Source: Xanthostigma xanthostigma
Lineage: Eukaryota; Arthropoda; Insecta; Raphidioptera; Raphidiidae
DNA length: 64,000 bases
Assembly: GCA_963575645.1 (NCBI GenBank)
Contig: OY754468.1
Location: 49,053,665-49,117,664 of the forward strand
Direction: 5' to 3'
Shown here: positions 1-11,249 of the stretch, one piece after another
Layout: each line of letters begins with the position of its first letter
Numbering within the stretch: position 1 is the stretch's first letter
The notes under the pieces: generated by a model
Database searches by the model: none
Seen by the model: the letters and a program-made list of their open reading frames with translations, nothing else
Told to the model about the DNA's origin: nothing
Position numbers and translations under genes: made by a program

Positions 1-81
1 GACGTGCAGCATCATCAGGGGATTAAACTTATTTTATGAACATGATCAAAACCATGCCGAAAAGGATTTCATTTGTTAACT

Positions 82-105
82 TAATAATAATAATAATAAT
101 AATAA
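82..105. repeat. (AAT)n microsatellite
   Basis: About eight uninterrupted AAT/TAA units just before the first MITE copy. Simple repeat seen directly; no function inferred. Confidence 0.9.
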
Positions 106-125
106 TCCAGAGACGCTCATGTATC

Positions 126-561
126 TCTTATGGTGGCACTTCACATGGCTATTTGTGTTCGCTATTGGGTGTTTGTAGTATTTGGCAAAATATATGACGT
201 TCAAGGCAAACATGCAAATAGAGGCAAATACGAGCATCCACACATGACAGTCAAATAACAAACACACAAACATTTGGCAGCAGAACGCAAGGTTCAAAAT
301 TCCAGGAATTTTAGCACTGTTTCATTGTCCCAATTCATTTTCAATAGTAATTGTTCTAGTTCTCGCTCACAGCACAGACACAAAAATACTGCACGTCCGT
401 ACAAGTTCACGGCGCGTGTGCTTCTGAATATGGCCATTGTGTGGACGGTTTATTTGCGTATTTGCCTATTTGACTCCTTTGATGTGCCTCGAAAAACCGA
501 CAAGCGCACGGTAACGCGTATTTGGTATTGGCCTTATTTGTCAAATAGTTTTAGTTTCCCT
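126..561 (+). mobile_element. Truncated MITE, CACTTCACATGGC family, copy 1
   Basis: Starts with GGTGGCACTTCACATGGC and matches the second copy at 15396-15908 almost base for base. It stops about 110 bp short of the right inverted repeat, at TTTGTCAAATAG. Inside it are repeated GCAAATA/TATTTGGC motifs, resembling the subterminal transposase-binding repeats of hAT elements. Short open frames crossing it are fortuitous. The superfamily is uncertain because no clean target-site duplication is visible in either copy. Confidence 0.75.
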
Positions 562-861
562 TCTGTACGTTGTCTTCTGTGACGATGTCTACCCATCCCT
601 TCTGGCTCACAACACCTGAATGGCGGTGTATGCAGTCTTCAAAATGAGATTTTCTTTATATAAATTTTCCACGTTATGAGTGGGACAAGAAAATTGTAAC
701 ACATATAAAAATGATCATATTCAAAAGTCAGATAAAGTGAAGTCATCGAATCGTGCTGATATTTAGCTTTTCTGTTGCTTTTCATGAATTAGATTTTTTT
801 TTTTAAGATCAGTTTGCTGAATATTTTTGTATAAGCAAACTTAGCGGTGACGGAAAATGTT
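562..861. other. No recognisable feature
   Basis: AT-rich unique-looking sequence between two MITEs. I see no coding frame, terminal repeats or RNA gene. Confidence 0.5.
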
Positions 862-865
862 TTAA

Positions 866-1377
866 GGTAGTACGAGCACCAAGGCAACTTTAAATAAAAG
901 GCTGATTTTTTTTTTATATTTCGGTAGATGGATGATATTTTTTCTCCAAAACTAGTCGGTGGAAATTAAAAAAAAAACTATTTAAATTAAAGTTAAAACC
1001 TTAATCAATTATTGAAAACAAAAAAAATCTGTTGTGCCCGACTAATTAAAATGATATTTAATCTATTAATTAAATATCTTTTTAATAAGTCGGGCACAAC
1101 GGGTTGTTTTCAATAATTTATTAAGGTTTTAACTTTAATTTAAATAGTTTTTTTTTATTTTCCACCGACTAGTTTTGGAGAAATCAATGAAAGCATATCA
1201 TCCATCTACCGTCTTACCATAAAGCCAATGTTAAATATGCCTACTTTTGAAGTCATTTATTTATTTAAATAATCAGGCAACCCCCCCTAAAATTTTCAGA
1301 ATTGGTTTAGACTTAGTCCAACTTCATATAAAAAAATCAAGCCTGTTATTTAAAATTGCCTTGGTGCTCGTACTACC
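866..1377. mobile_element. Palindromic MITE flanked by TTAA
   Basis: Terminal inverted repeats GGTAGTACGAGCACCAAGGC are flanked by TTAA on both sides (862-865, 1378-1381). The ends fold back: the left stretch with AAACTAGTCGGTGGAAA is mirrored by TTTCCACCGACTAGTTTTGG, and CCCGACTTATTAAAA-type arms meet near 1070. TTAA duplications are the signature of piggyBac-type insertion. Because TTAA is itself palindromic, a TA duplication with longer TIRs is also possible. There is no coding capacity. Confidence 0.8.
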
Positions 1378-1381
1378 TTAA

Positions 1382-2092
1382 GACATTTTTTTTTTAATTT
1401 TCGAAGATATCTGAAGTTGAGTCGTTTCAAATAGTAGACTTCAGCCAAAATTTGCACCTTCGGCAAAATACTGGGATATATACGAATCCAAACTACATTT
1501 TAATTCGAAAATTGAAGGTTTTGCCTCTGGTCGCTTGTTTTAACATAGTCACTGCATTTAAGTTCTAGATACAAACTACTGTTTTTTTATCTCAAGAATA
1601 AAATAGTGTTTATAAAATTTAACGAAAATAGACAGCTATACGAAAAGACGAAGCAAACATGTCATTTGAAAATGGCCTTTAAAAAAACATACTAGGTACA
1701 AGCCAGGTGTTAATGAGCGAAAATGAACAGGTAAGTTAATTACACAATAAGTACAACGCAAAATAAATATCGCTATATAATTATAGCCTGTAATATTATT
1801 TACATAATAATAATGTACGCAGCTCTTCTACGGCAGAAAAAAGTAATTATTGAGATTAGACATGCAAATTTTGAATTAAGATTTCTTTAATTTTATTAAA
1901 TAACAGAAACTGAAAATATTAATTATTCAACCGGCCAACACATAATTAGAGCGTTTGAATCGGCCTTGGATAGAAGGTAAAAGTACCGAAAAAAACTCTT
2001 TTTTCCAAGTTACTTGTAGTTTTGTTATAACAAGAAGATATTTTTCAAAAATAACGATTCGTTACCTAGTCACAGTTACAATTTAAAAAAAG
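1382..2092. other. No recognisable feature
   Basis: AT-rich sequence with short homopolymer runs. I found no repeats, long frames or terminal structures that I can support. Confidence 0.5.
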
Positions 2093-2278
2093 TATACTAT
2101 TATTATATAAAAAAACATCATAGCATATAATATCTTTTGCGCATGCGCCGATTATCCCCAAAAAATTTACAAAAATTTCTAGTAAAAATAGATAGAATAA
2201 TAAACCGTTATAAAAACTATATTATTATTATATAAAACAACATTATAAGAGATATACTCTTTTGCGCATGCGCCGATG
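2093..2278. repeat. Two-copy local direct repeat with GCGCATGCGC core
   Basis: A segment of about 62 bp (TATTATTATATAAAA ... CTTTTGCGCATGCGCCGAT) occurs at 2093-2155 and again at 2216-2278, 123 bp apart. Both contain the 10-bp palindrome GCGCATGCGC, and the copies differ at several positions. Probably a diverged tandem duplication. Confidence 0.75.
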
Positions 2279-2639
2279 TTCCCTACACAACAATAGACCA
2301 CTTCATATTTGCATATCAAACATCCTCCCAAAATTTGGTTCCGATCATCCGATCATCCGTGGTGAAGAAATTGTCAAAAATCACAGATTTTTACATTACT
2401 AGGTATAACATTTAAACAAAGTGCATTTATGATTATAAATCCACTTTCTTAGGAGTGGCTTGGGGAGGGTGCAATTGGTCAAAAATTTCTGCCGCTGGTA
2501 TTTCCCGGCCATTTGGCTCTAACAGAACCTAAAAACGAAGCGGCAGAAATTTCTTTAAATTTCAACCCTTTTTTTACCGCCTTTGAAATTTTTTACCCCC
2601 CTTATCTTAAATTAGGCCCAGATTCCGCCTATATACCGT

Positions 2640-2727
2640 ATAACAAAAAATGCTCTAAATTACTTAAATAGCTTATATACCAAGCGGCAGAAGGTTGGGA
2701 AGGTTTTTGCGCGTCAGCTCCCTGTAA
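2640..2727 (+). repeat. Dispersed repeat with AGCGGCAGAAGGTTGGGA
   Basis: Shares AAAAAATGCTCTAAATTAC, TAAATAGCTTAT, AAGCGGCAGAAGGTTGGGA and GCGCGTCAGCTCCC with an inverted copy at 63813-63903. The upstream sequence also contains GCGGCAGAAATTTC, so the repeat may begin near 2470. Family unknown. Confidence 0.75.
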
Positions 2728-2730
2728 CTA

Positions 2731-3240
2731 TGGCGGACGATTGAAGTACTTTGCTTTAATCATATATTTAATAATTTACTATATGAATCATTGTCTATCT
2801 ACTCAATGTGCGTTAAGTGAACGCAACAAAGCGTATCGAAAATATATCTGCGTCTCTTTCTTCGATGTAATTCCCTGATTTCTCCGATAACAGGATTGGT
2901 TGATGTACTTGCATTCAATCTGAATAAAGTATCTCTGTTTCAAAAACTTTGTCTTTTTCTGTGACGTTAACATGGGCGTACCCAGTTTTTGGCCCAGGAG
3001 GGGGCAAATTAGAAATTTCTTAACCCGGGTCCCCCGTGCTTGTTTTGCCCTCGTGGATACGCCAGTCCTTACGGCTTAAAAAAAGACAGAAGTAGATGTT
3101 TGCACTCTAATGTTTCGATTGCGATTTTATTCCTATGCTCAGGATAGAATAAAAGTATATAGACTTAATCTAGAAATTTAGCTCGATGACGCATGGTTAT
3201 CAATAACAGCATACCACAGTGAAAATAAATAAATATAATA
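2731..3240. other. Mostly featureless; possible hAT end remnant
   Basis: The segment 2970-3065 reads GGGCGTACCCAG ... GGATACGCC with GC-rich filler, resembling hAT-type ends. I cannot define both termini or a target duplication. Nothing else is recognisable. Confidence 0.35.
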
Positions 3241-3711
3241 CTAGCGTGACCTGTGCGAATTATTCGCACTAAATAAGTATAATAATTATCACTTTACAAA
3301 ATTATTTTTTAAATATGATTGCAGGTATTCAATTCGTTTCTAATTTTGCACACTGCTTATAACGTTCTTCTTTTTGTTGTAAAAGAAATATTTTACTAAA
3401 ATTGTTATATATAGAAGCGCAAGTAGCAAAAGCGTTGTTCAGCGTTGCCCGTCAGATGGCAGTATGCAGTATTTACAATATGAAGGTCAGATGACAGATC
3501 GAAGTGTTAACGTTACGCCGTCAGATGGCAGACGTTGTTCAGAGTTTAATTAATTTACAAAAACAATAGCAATAATAAATTTTTTAGTTGTCGATGTCAG
3601 TAGAGCAAGCAATTATCTGTAAAATGATATATAATTTATGTGGAGAAATTGTGTGGTTTTTTCTAAAAAGGGAAGCAAACATCTTGAGCCTTAGCGTATT
3701 AATATATATGA
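3241..3711 (-). mobile_element. Non-autonomous Helitron, family 2, internally deleted copy
   Basis: Read on the minus strand it begins TCATATATATTAATACGC after an A, and ends with the hairpin GCGAATAATTCGC followed 9 bases later by CTAG and then T. This is the Helitron pattern: 5' TC, 3' hairpin plus CTRR, insertion between A and T with no duplication. Compared with copies at 9235 and 22671 it has lost about 120 bp internally. The 65- and 68-residue frames on opposite strands are shadows. Confidence 0.85.
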
Positions 3712-4264
3712 TGATAGAGCTATTTAGTTTCGTTTGCACGCCGGCGTACATTGAAGAACAAATTAGATTTGATTGTGACACGCCACGAATATAGTTCTAT
3801 GTATTGAATTAACAACGGCGCGTAAATACGTGCCTTTAAGAAACATAGTCAACTATGTAACATACATGACAAGCAACAACAATCATCTGAGACATTGTTT
3901 ATTTCACTTAGGCACTGAATTCAATGCGGAACAAGAATGAAACGTCACACAACTTAATAACTTCCACGTAACATTTACATGCATATTAACTATGGTTACG
4001 GCCTATTATAAACAAGCACGGAGATTGCTATCAGCCCAGAGCTGTCGCCTACTTTGTTGGGAGAAATTTTAAATGCTAAGGGCGCACCGACGACTCAGTT
4101 TTTACCCGGTACTCGGCTATTTTATCAAGTCCTCGGTTAGGCCAAGTATTATCAATATTATAAACAAATTCAAAAAGTCTGAAAAAATGTAATTATTAAA
4201 ATTAAAACATAAACATGAAACTAGCTTTGGCTTTACGGTATACTCGCTAAGCGTTTGGTCTTGA
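3712..4264. other. No recognisable feature
   Basis: Unique-looking sequence between a Helitron and a hAT. No frame, repeat or RNA gene can be supported. Confidence 0.5.
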
Positions 4265-4272
4265 GTAGTTAT

Positions 4273-5287
4273 TAGTGATGTGCCGGATCGTTTAAAATGT
4301 ATATCCGCGGATACAGATCTTAATACGGATATTTGGTTTCAAGTTCCGCCCATACGGATATGGATCTTAACTTTCTTAGAGTACGCGGCGGTAAATATTG
4401 CACATCGACCTTTGGAAAGAGACTATCTGTTATAGGAAAAAGTTATTGACCTCTTTAAGAGTTAACTCTCATAACAGATTGTCTCTTTCCAAAGATCGAT
4501 GTGCAATATCTCATTATAAAGATAGTTTTTTAGTACCTTTGAGTTATGTACTATTGGTATGGTACTCACTACGATAAATGTTTGCAATATAAAGGTGCCA
4601 AATACGATTTTAAAAAATATAAAAAATAATCTGAATGGAATTTAACAGTTTTTCATTATTACCTAATCACCTATATACAGAATGAGTTTTAAGTTGATGC
4701 TTTTTTTTTACAGCGTGTAAAAATCAAATAGACGAGCAAATATTTCAAATAGTTTTTTTATCAAAACTCAAAAATAAGAGAGAAACAGCCTTTCGAAGTT
4801 TAAATAAATTTTATTAAATTTTCTTTAATTTTGAGGTCGGTCCTGAGGTTATATGTCACTATGGAAATATGTTATTATTATCAAGTATTCACAGAAATTG
4901 TTCGAAGTTGTCAAAAACAGAACAATACACATACTTGATAATAACAACTTATTTCCATAGTGACATAATATAACCCCAGGACCGACCTCAAAATTAAAGA
5001 AAATTTAATAAAATTTATTTAAACTTCGAAAGGCTGTTTCTCTCTTATTTTTGAGTTATGATAAAAAAACTATTTGAAATATTTGCTCGTCTATTTGATT
5101 TTTACACGCTGTAAAAAAAAAGCATCAACTTAAAACTCACCTGTATATAAAATTTCTTCTATGAATTGAAAATTCATAAGGTAAAAGATCCGTAAAAGAT
5201 CCGCCAAAAACTAATGGATATGGATACGGATCTTTCTTCTCCCTCGGATATCCGCGGATACGGATACGGATATCCGGCACATCACTA
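4273..5287. mobile_element. Non-autonomous hAT, GATGTGCCGG family, carrying a nested insertion
   Basis: Ends are TAGTGATGTGCCGGATCG and CCGGCACATCACTA. The flanking 8-mers GTAGTTAT (4265-4272) and GAAGTTAT (5288-5295) match at 7 of 8 positions, as expected for hAT. Subterminal repeats of GGATATCCG / GCGGATACGGATA type occur at both ends. A sister copy at 50844-51353 lacks the 466-bp element at 4678-5143, showing the empty site. A third, partial copy lies at 10274-10700. Confidence 0.9.
4678..5143. mobile_element. Foldback element with TA duplication, nested in the hAT
   Basis: Begins CAGAATGAGTTTTAAG and ends CTTAAAACTCACCTG, flanked by TA on both sides. The two halves form arms of roughly 200 bp around a short loop near 4890-4930. 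The intact hAT copy at 50844 has a single TATATA at this point, confirming insertion with TA duplication (Tc1/mariner style). A diverged relative at 38876-39301 keeps a piece of transposase, suggesting a mariner-type parent. Confidence 0.88.
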
Positions 5288-5295
5288 GAAGTTAT

Positions 5296-6229
5296 ACAAC
5301 TTACAACGCCAATGGTGGCAAAAAGCGGAAAATTTTGACAAACAAATTTATAGGTTATGTATGTGAAAACATGAAACACGCGCGTATACATAAAAAATGT
5401 TTTTGTTGACTACAACTAATTTTTTGAAAATTATATGAAGGCGACACGAGCCCTCCTTTGTCGGCGCGTATGAAAAGAAACTTGAATATAAATTCACTTA
5501 CGCAATATCAATGACGAAAGTCAACTTCATTCAAAACTCACCTGAAAAAGAAAACATCTATAGTAAAACTTATACATGTTTATTGTTACGGTGATCACTA
5601 ATTGATCACAGATTTTTATTGCTCAACATTTACAATACAAGAAAAATTGAAAGTTGGTTCATTGTACATGCTTCAACAATAAAACAATCGGCAGTTGCTC
5701 GTTTAATGTTAAAAAAAAAATATTTAATATATTAAATAACTTGTCGTTCTTTGAAGTTGGTTAAACAAAAAACAGTACAGTTATTTTCAAATTTCATTTC
5801 AGTCAAAGTTAGTATCGCAAAAAGATGTATAAAATCTAATTTTAATAAAGTAAGTTCTATAATTGAACAAATAAATGTTGTTATTCGCAAATAAAACTTC
5901 TAATATGACATCAAAGAAAGATTGATCAACATCACTCAAGAATCTGTTCTTCACCCCGAAGCCAGCAATAACACGTTTCTTGTATGATAATGCACTTTAC
6001 TAGTTAATTTATTGATTACTGACAGCGATAAGTAGAAAAACTATAAATTGTCAAGTCGGAATTTTAAATGCCTTATGACAATATATTATTTAGGATTCAT
6101 TTGAAAATACTGAACACTCATCAGTGCTAATGCATTCTATTTCGATTTAATCAATACCTCTTGGAATACGTGAATAATACAGAATTTTTAACATAGCTTA
6201 ACATGTCGAGTGGCTAATGTTGGAATTAA
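5296..6229. other. No recognisable feature
   Basis: Low-complexity AT-rich sequence. No convincing frames or repeats. Confidence 0.5.
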
Positions 6230-7050
6230 GAAACGGAGTAATTTAAAATAACACGATTTCGATGTACTGTCGATAATATTGAAATTTGAAATGTTCAGTG
6301 AATATGTTTTTAAGTAGATAATATTGAAAAAGGAAATGTTCAAATTTGAAATGTTGCACGTTAAAGTAACTGATTACATTCAGTATTAAAATATTTGACA
6401 CCAGTTACTGTTTTCAGTTGATAATGTTGAAATTTGAAATGTTAAAACTAAAAATGTTTGTAAATGAACTATCAAGATCTGAAATTTGAAATGTTGCATG
6501 TTGAAGCAACTAATTACATTCAGAATTAAAATATTTGACACCGTTACTGTTCTCAGTTGATAATGTTGAAATTTGAAATGTTAAAACTAAAAATGTTCGT
6601 AATTTACGAACATTTTAATGTTGAAATTTGAAATGTTAAAACAAAAACGCTCGTACTTTACGAACATTTTTAGTTTTAACATTTCAACATTAACAACTGA
6701 GAACAGTAACTGGTGTCAAATATTTTAATTCGGAATGTAATCAGTTGCTTCAATGTGCAACATTTCAAATTTGAACATTTCCTTCTTTTTCAATATTATC
6801 TACTTAAAAAAATATTCACTGAACATTAATTTCAGATCTTGATTATACATTTACGAATCGTAAATGTTTCAAGATCTGAAATTTGAAATGTTGGAACATT
6901 TTTTAATCAGTCGCTATAATTTAAAGAGAGATTCTTGACATTTGAAATGTTAAAAACCGAAATGTTGGTTAAAAAAATTAAAACCAGAATTCTAATATAT
7001 AACAAAAATTCCTATCTTGCGATAATGGTAAAATTTGAAATGTTGAAAAT
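6230..7050. repeat. Inverted plus tandem repeat block built on TTGAAATTTGAAATGTT
   Basis: A unit of about 130 bp (GAAATTTGAAATGTTGCA ... ACTAAAAATGTT) occurs at 6346-6480 and 6480-6610. It then runs in reverse orientation from about 6655 to 6830, pivoting around ACGAACATTTT near 6600-6660. Single GAAATTTGAAATGTT motifs continue to 7045. RNA from here would fold into a long hairpin. No coding capacity; family unknown. Confidence 0.8.
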
Positions 7051-7435
7051 TCAATTCGTTCCTATAAACATTTACTGGATACTAATCATTGTTATTTCAA
7101 TGTTTTAAGAATACTTAAATTATACGCTTAATTAAATATGACTGTAATAGCATGTTGGTAATTTTTTCAGCATTACTGTACAACAATATCTATCATTTTT
7201 CAGGAATTTCTACGGTACTGAAATTGCAAAACGCACACATAGAACCGACTGAATAATTTTGATTGCATAGTTTCACGAAGAGTTCGCCGACATTCCGGCG
7301 AATACAGTAATTTAAATCATATCTAGTTTTGTGGTCCGCAATATTAGATTTGCTAAACCGCTCATGCGCATACTGTTTCAAGGCCACTTTAATTAATTTC
7401 CTCGCCGTCTACAACTTACGTAAGACTTATTTGTA
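7051..7435. other. No recognisable feature
   Basis: Unique-looking sequence upstream of a Helitron terminus. The 64-residue frame here has no recognisable motif. Confidence 0.45.
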
Positions 7436-8321
7436 CTAGCGGTCCCGCCCGGTTTCATCCGGTAGCAAAAGAACGAATGGAGGAAGAGAGACATAAGTAC
7501 GCACATTCATCTTAGTTTACCAATATGAATGTTCTGTCCAAATTTCATGATGACCGAAGTTACCGTTCAAAAGTTTTTGTCCTATTGGTCGTAGCGTGAT
7601 ATTATATAGCCTATAGCCTTCCTCGATAAATGGGCTATCCAACAAAAAAAAAATTTTCAATTCGAACCAATAGTTCCTGAGATTAGGGCGTTCAACCAAA
7701 CAAACAAACTCTTCAGCTAAATTCGTTCTTACTTACTTAAAAAAATATACTAGTACCGACATTCTGCTTAATGTCTATCATGCATATTTCCAATCTATTA
7801 TCCAGTATGGAATAATCTTTTGGGGCAATTCGGTATGGGCAGAAAAAGTTTTTTTAATTCAAAAAAAGTGTATTCGTATCATAGCGGGTGTGGCACCTAG
7901 AGAACATTGTAAAAATTTATTTATTCAGTATAACATACTATAACACTAGTAGATCTTTATATTCTAAATTGTGCAAATTTTGTACAAAACTATCCATCTT
8001 TAATGAAAATCATAATAAACATGAATATACCACAAGAAATAAAAATAATTTAAAAACTACTAATTGTACATTGGCAGTGACTCATAAAGGTGTCCGCAAC
8101 GCTATGATAAGAATACACAATAAGATACCTACTGAAATAACTGTAACAAATTCTAAACAAAAGTTTAGGAAGAATTTAAAAAAATATTTATTAAGTAAGG
8201 CTCACTACAGATTGAACGAGTTTTTATAGTTAATTGTTTTTGTGTTGACGCTATTTATGTACATTAATTGTACCAACAAAATAAAGATCTCTATCTATCT
8301 ATCTATCTATATTAGTATAGA
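7436..8321 (-). mobile_element. Non-autonomous Helitron, family 1, split by a LINE fragment
   Basis: On the minus strand the 5' end TCTATACTAATATA lies at 8321 (next base T) and the 3' end at 7436 reads GGGCGGGACCGCTAG followed by T. The body 7436-7718 carries family-1 sequence such as GAACGCCCTAATCTCAGGA. Between 7719 and about 8308 lies a foreign LINE 3' fragment, so the Helitron's last bases reappear only after the (TCTA)n tail. The terminal hairpin is degraded (GGTTTCATCCGG). Confidence 0.82.
7740..8308 (+). pseudogene. 3' end of a Jockey/CR1-type LINE reverse transcriptase, broken
   Basis: Two frames together encode the C-terminal end of a non-LTR reverse transcriptase. From about 7770 one frame gives QYGIIFWGNS, then IQKKCIRIIAG and REHCKNLF. 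After a frameshift the second frame (to 8229) gives EYTTRNKNNL, then RIHNKIPTEI, FRKNLKKYLL and YRLNEFL before a stop. The order GIxFWGNS, QKxxIRIIxG, YxTRNK, YNKLPxEI, FxxxLKxxLL, FYxxNEFL is typical of this clade. AATAAA-like AAAATAAAG precedes a (TCTA)n tail at 8290-8308. It is 5'-truncated and inserted in a Helitron. Confidence 0.82.
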
Positions 8322-8559
8322 TATGTCTAAAATGAACGCAAGGGCTGCATATTTCATACAAATTTTCAAATAAAATTTTCGTTCAATGAAAAGGTTGTTT
8401 CTTGGTGCGTGCACGGGCCCCCAGTCGATGCGAGGCCCCTAGGCAGTTGCCTACTCTGCCTAATGATTAATCCAGCACTGGTGGATACCGATAATCGGCA
8501 ATAGGTATATCAGTATCGATCGATCCCTATTTTGGACAGTACTAAAACATGAAAAGATG
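8322..8559. other. Helitron flank and hAT end remnant
   Basis: 8322-8366 (minus strand CAGCCCTTGCG ... TTTTAGACATA) matches the sequence just upstream of another Helitron 5' end at 20788-20811. The stretch 8399-8480, read in reverse, starts CAGTGCTGGATTAATC followed by GC-rich GGGGCC sequence. That is a typical hAT-like terminus, but I cannot find its partner. Confidence 0.45.
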
Positions 8560-8572
8560 TATAATCTATTAA

Positions 8573-8934
8573 TCAAATCTTTGATTAACGTCTGATTAGA
8601 ACTCTTGAATAAATTAAATTATCGACCAATTTTTCAGACAATATATTAAGAAAAAATATAATTAATACATTAACGTTTCGATCCGGATTTGAATTTTCTT
8701 CAGAACGGATCTAAAAAATATAAAAAATAATTAATAATTAATTTCTAATTCGCTTTATGTAAAATTCTTTCAAAATAATTAATTATTATAAAGCGAATTA
8801 GAAATTAATTATTAATTATTTTTTATATTTTTTAGATCCGTTCTGAAGAAAATCCAAATCCGGATCGAAACGTTAATGTATTAATTATATTTTTTGTTAA
8901 TATATTGTCTGAAAAATTGGTCGATAATTTTATT
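8573..8934 (-). mobile_element. Palindromic Penelope-like element (PLE) with 13-bp duplication
   Basis: Flanked by the 13-bp direct repeat TATAATCTATTAA (8560-8572 and 8935-8947). The left end has the family tail (CAAATCTTTGATTAACG). After that come two inverted copies of the pseudo-LTR (ATCGACCAATTTTTCAGACA), each with a hammerhead-like motif: minus strand 8671-8703, plus strand 8842-8875. Stem II is damaged in the left copy. No coding sequence remains. Assignment to Penelope rests on the coding tail of the sister copy at 33806. Confidence 0.8.
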
Positions 8935-9234
8935 TATAATCTATTAAATTGCAACCATATCTGTGCATTGTAAATGCAAGGTGCGTGTAGGACGCCGCGC
9001 TCGCCGGCTAGCTTATGTGAATAAATTAAACGAATCTAATATACATGTACAATACTTGAATGACGTTTACACCGAGAACTGAAATATTTATTGCTGTTGG
9101 TACAGTGTTAAGGTTGAATTAAACACACACTACACTCGCACAACCTGTAATACGGTGTACACTGTACGTGCGTTCAGTGCACATTTACAAGAGGTAAACC
9201 TGCCTTTAAAACGTACATCGACCAAATAACAGTT

Positions 9235-9829
9235 CTAGTGTGACCTGTGCAAATTATTCGCACTAAATAAGTATAATAATTATCACTTTACAAAATTATT
9301 TTTTAAATATGATTGCAGGTATTTAATTCGTTTCTAATTTTGCACACTGCTTATAACGTTCTTCTTTTTGTTGTATTACAACATGAAGCTCAGATGACAG
9401 ATCGAAGAAATATTTTACTAAAATTGTCATACAGAGGCGCAAATAGCAAAAGCGTTGAGGTAAGCCGTCAGATGGCATCATGCAGCATTGCTGTGACATT
9501 GTTCAGCGTTGTTGGCTGTTTCAAAATTATAGCCGTTAGATGGCAGTATGCAGTATTGTGTCTGTTGTATTACAATATGAAGGTCAGATGACAGATCGAA
9601 GTGTTGACGTTGTTTCAAAATTAAAGCCGTCAGATGACAGACGTTGTTCAGCGTTGCTGTATTTTAATTAATTTACAAAAACAAAAGCAATAATAAATTT
9701 TGTAGTTATCGATGTCAGTAGAGCAAGCAATTATCTGTAAAATGATATATAATTTATGTGGAGAAATTGTGAGGTTTTTTCTAAAAAGGGAGGCAAACAT
9801 CTTTAACCTTAGCGTATTAATATATATGA
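9235..9829 (-). mobile_element. Non-autonomous Helitron, family 2, full-length copy
   Basis: Minus-strand 5' end TCATATATATTAATACGC lies next to A. The 3' end is GCGAATAATTTGC then ACAGGTCACACTAG, followed by T. Its length of 595 bp agrees with the 594-bp copy at 22671. Inside, degenerate repeats of GTCAGATGGCA / GATCGAAGTGTTGACG give a minisatellite-like core. The 92-residue frame is fortuitous. Confidence 0.87.
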
Positions 9830-9854
9830 TTGTTTTTTCAAAAACAAACACTTC

Positions 9855-10272
9855 AACTAGGGATGCAAAATGATTTTAATATCGATATTTATATCGACAC
9901 TGGACCGATATCGATAATATCGACCCTTTCAATATCGATATCAGTATACACGAAGACAAGTGAAATTTTTTTAAGCTTCCGAGAAAACGATGACCATTTT
10001 TTAGTACCTTGAGTTTAAAGACCTTTAGCTTCACGGATTACCTTTTTTTTTTGAAATTCTTTAAGTCACATTTGCTCTTCGATATTTTTATACCATAATA
10101 TCAATAAAATCATATCGGTAATGTAAATATATCGATATTTTCATGCTCTCCGATATTTGTATGTCAGAATATCGATAATATCATATCAGGAATGTATATA
10201 TGTATATCGATATAAATATCGATATTTTCGTTTTGATTTTATCGATAATATCGGTTGACCGATATATCGTTG
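9855..10272. mobile_element. Probable hAT-like or MITE element rich in ATCGATAT
   Basis: Starts near TAGGGATGCAA and ends near CGATATATCGTTGCAACTA, so the ends are weakly inverted. More than ten ATCGATAT/GATATCGAT motifs fill the interior, a pattern often seen in subterminal transposase-binding arrays. No duplication could be identified, so boundaries are approximate. Confidence 0.45.
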
Positions 10273-10273
10273 C

Positions 10274-10700
10274 AACTATCTTTATAATAAGTTCGTTCTA
10301 AGCAACCGCGAACGGTAACAAAACCGTACACAGTCTTGTTACTGCGCAAGACTGTCTTGCGCAGTATCGATTTTTGAGCTAGTGCGCAAATTAGTCTTGC
10401 GCAGTGACAAGACTGTGTACGGTTCTATTACCGTTCGCGGCTGCTTGGAACGAACCTAATGAGATATTGCACATCGATCTTTGGAAAGAGACAATCTGTT
10501 ATGAGAGTTAACTCTTAAAGAGGTCAATAACTTTTTCCTATAACAGATAGTCTTTTTCCAAAGGTCGATGTGCAATATTTACCGCCGCGTACTCTAAGAA
10601 AGTTAAGATCCGTATCCGTATTCGCGGAACTTGAAACCAAATATCCGTATTCAGATCCGTATCCGCGTATATACATTTTTACCGATCCGGCACATCACTA
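10274..10700 (-). mobile_element. Truncated hAT, GATGTGCCGG family, copy 3
   Basis: Reverse-orientation match to the elements at 4273 and 50844, from AACTATCTTTATAAT to CCGGCACATCACTA. It contains the internal inverted pair ATTGCACATCGAYCTTTGG. The far end is missing, and a palindromic MITE (10290-10456) is inserted at TTATAAT|GAGATATTGC. Confidence 0.82.
10290..10456. mobile_element. Palindromic MITE nested in a hAT copy
   Basis: Inverted arms of about 65 bp: GTTCGTTCTAAGCAACCGCG with AACGGTAAC, CCGTACACAGTCTTG and ACTGCGCAAGACT are mirrored on the right by AGTCTTGCGCAGTGACAAG to CTTGGAACGAAC. The surrounding hAT consensus reads straight across it, which proves it is an insertion. Flanking TAATA/TAATG may be the duplication. 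Confidence 0.8.
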
Positions 10701-10705
10701 ATCAC

Positions 10706-11235
10706 AACTAATATTCGACAATCTAGGCGCATATAAAGCAGGTTTCTTGTAAAGGTGCATTTTACGTTCGAAGTTCGAACGTAAAATAATTGCGCAGAGT
10801 TGCGCAACTTTCCCCCGTAGCTCCACAAATACCAACAAAGGTAGGCGCATTTAAACGTAATTTATCAAACGTTTACATGTATACAAGTGTACTTATATAA
10901 TTCGTATTTACGTACGACCTTAACATATTGACAGAAATAAACAACACGTTCGGCCCTTTCAGCTCAAACGCGCCCAATTTTAACTGTAATTTACTTTACC
11001 AGAAAGGTTCTCCGCTCGCATAAAGTCCATACAAAACGCGATCAACAAATGGACTTAGAGGCACTTGCTTCCACTTCTAAAATGTAAAAACATGTACCTA
11101 ATCGAAAATTTTAGTTTTGAAGTTCATTGTATTCTACATAGAATTTGAATATTACGTTTATTGATCTACGCGTCAACAAAAACAAATGAGCACAAAGTAA
11201 CATACGGAGTGTCACAAAAGTAATTCCGAAGAATA
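10706..11235. other. Featureless except one short perfect palindrome
   Basis: 10759-10787 is a hairpin with 13-bp arms (ATTTTACGTTCGA / TCGAACGTAAAAT) and a 3-nt loop. I see nothing else of note. Confidence 0.55.
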
Positions 11236-11249
11236 TTGCTTGTCAAATT

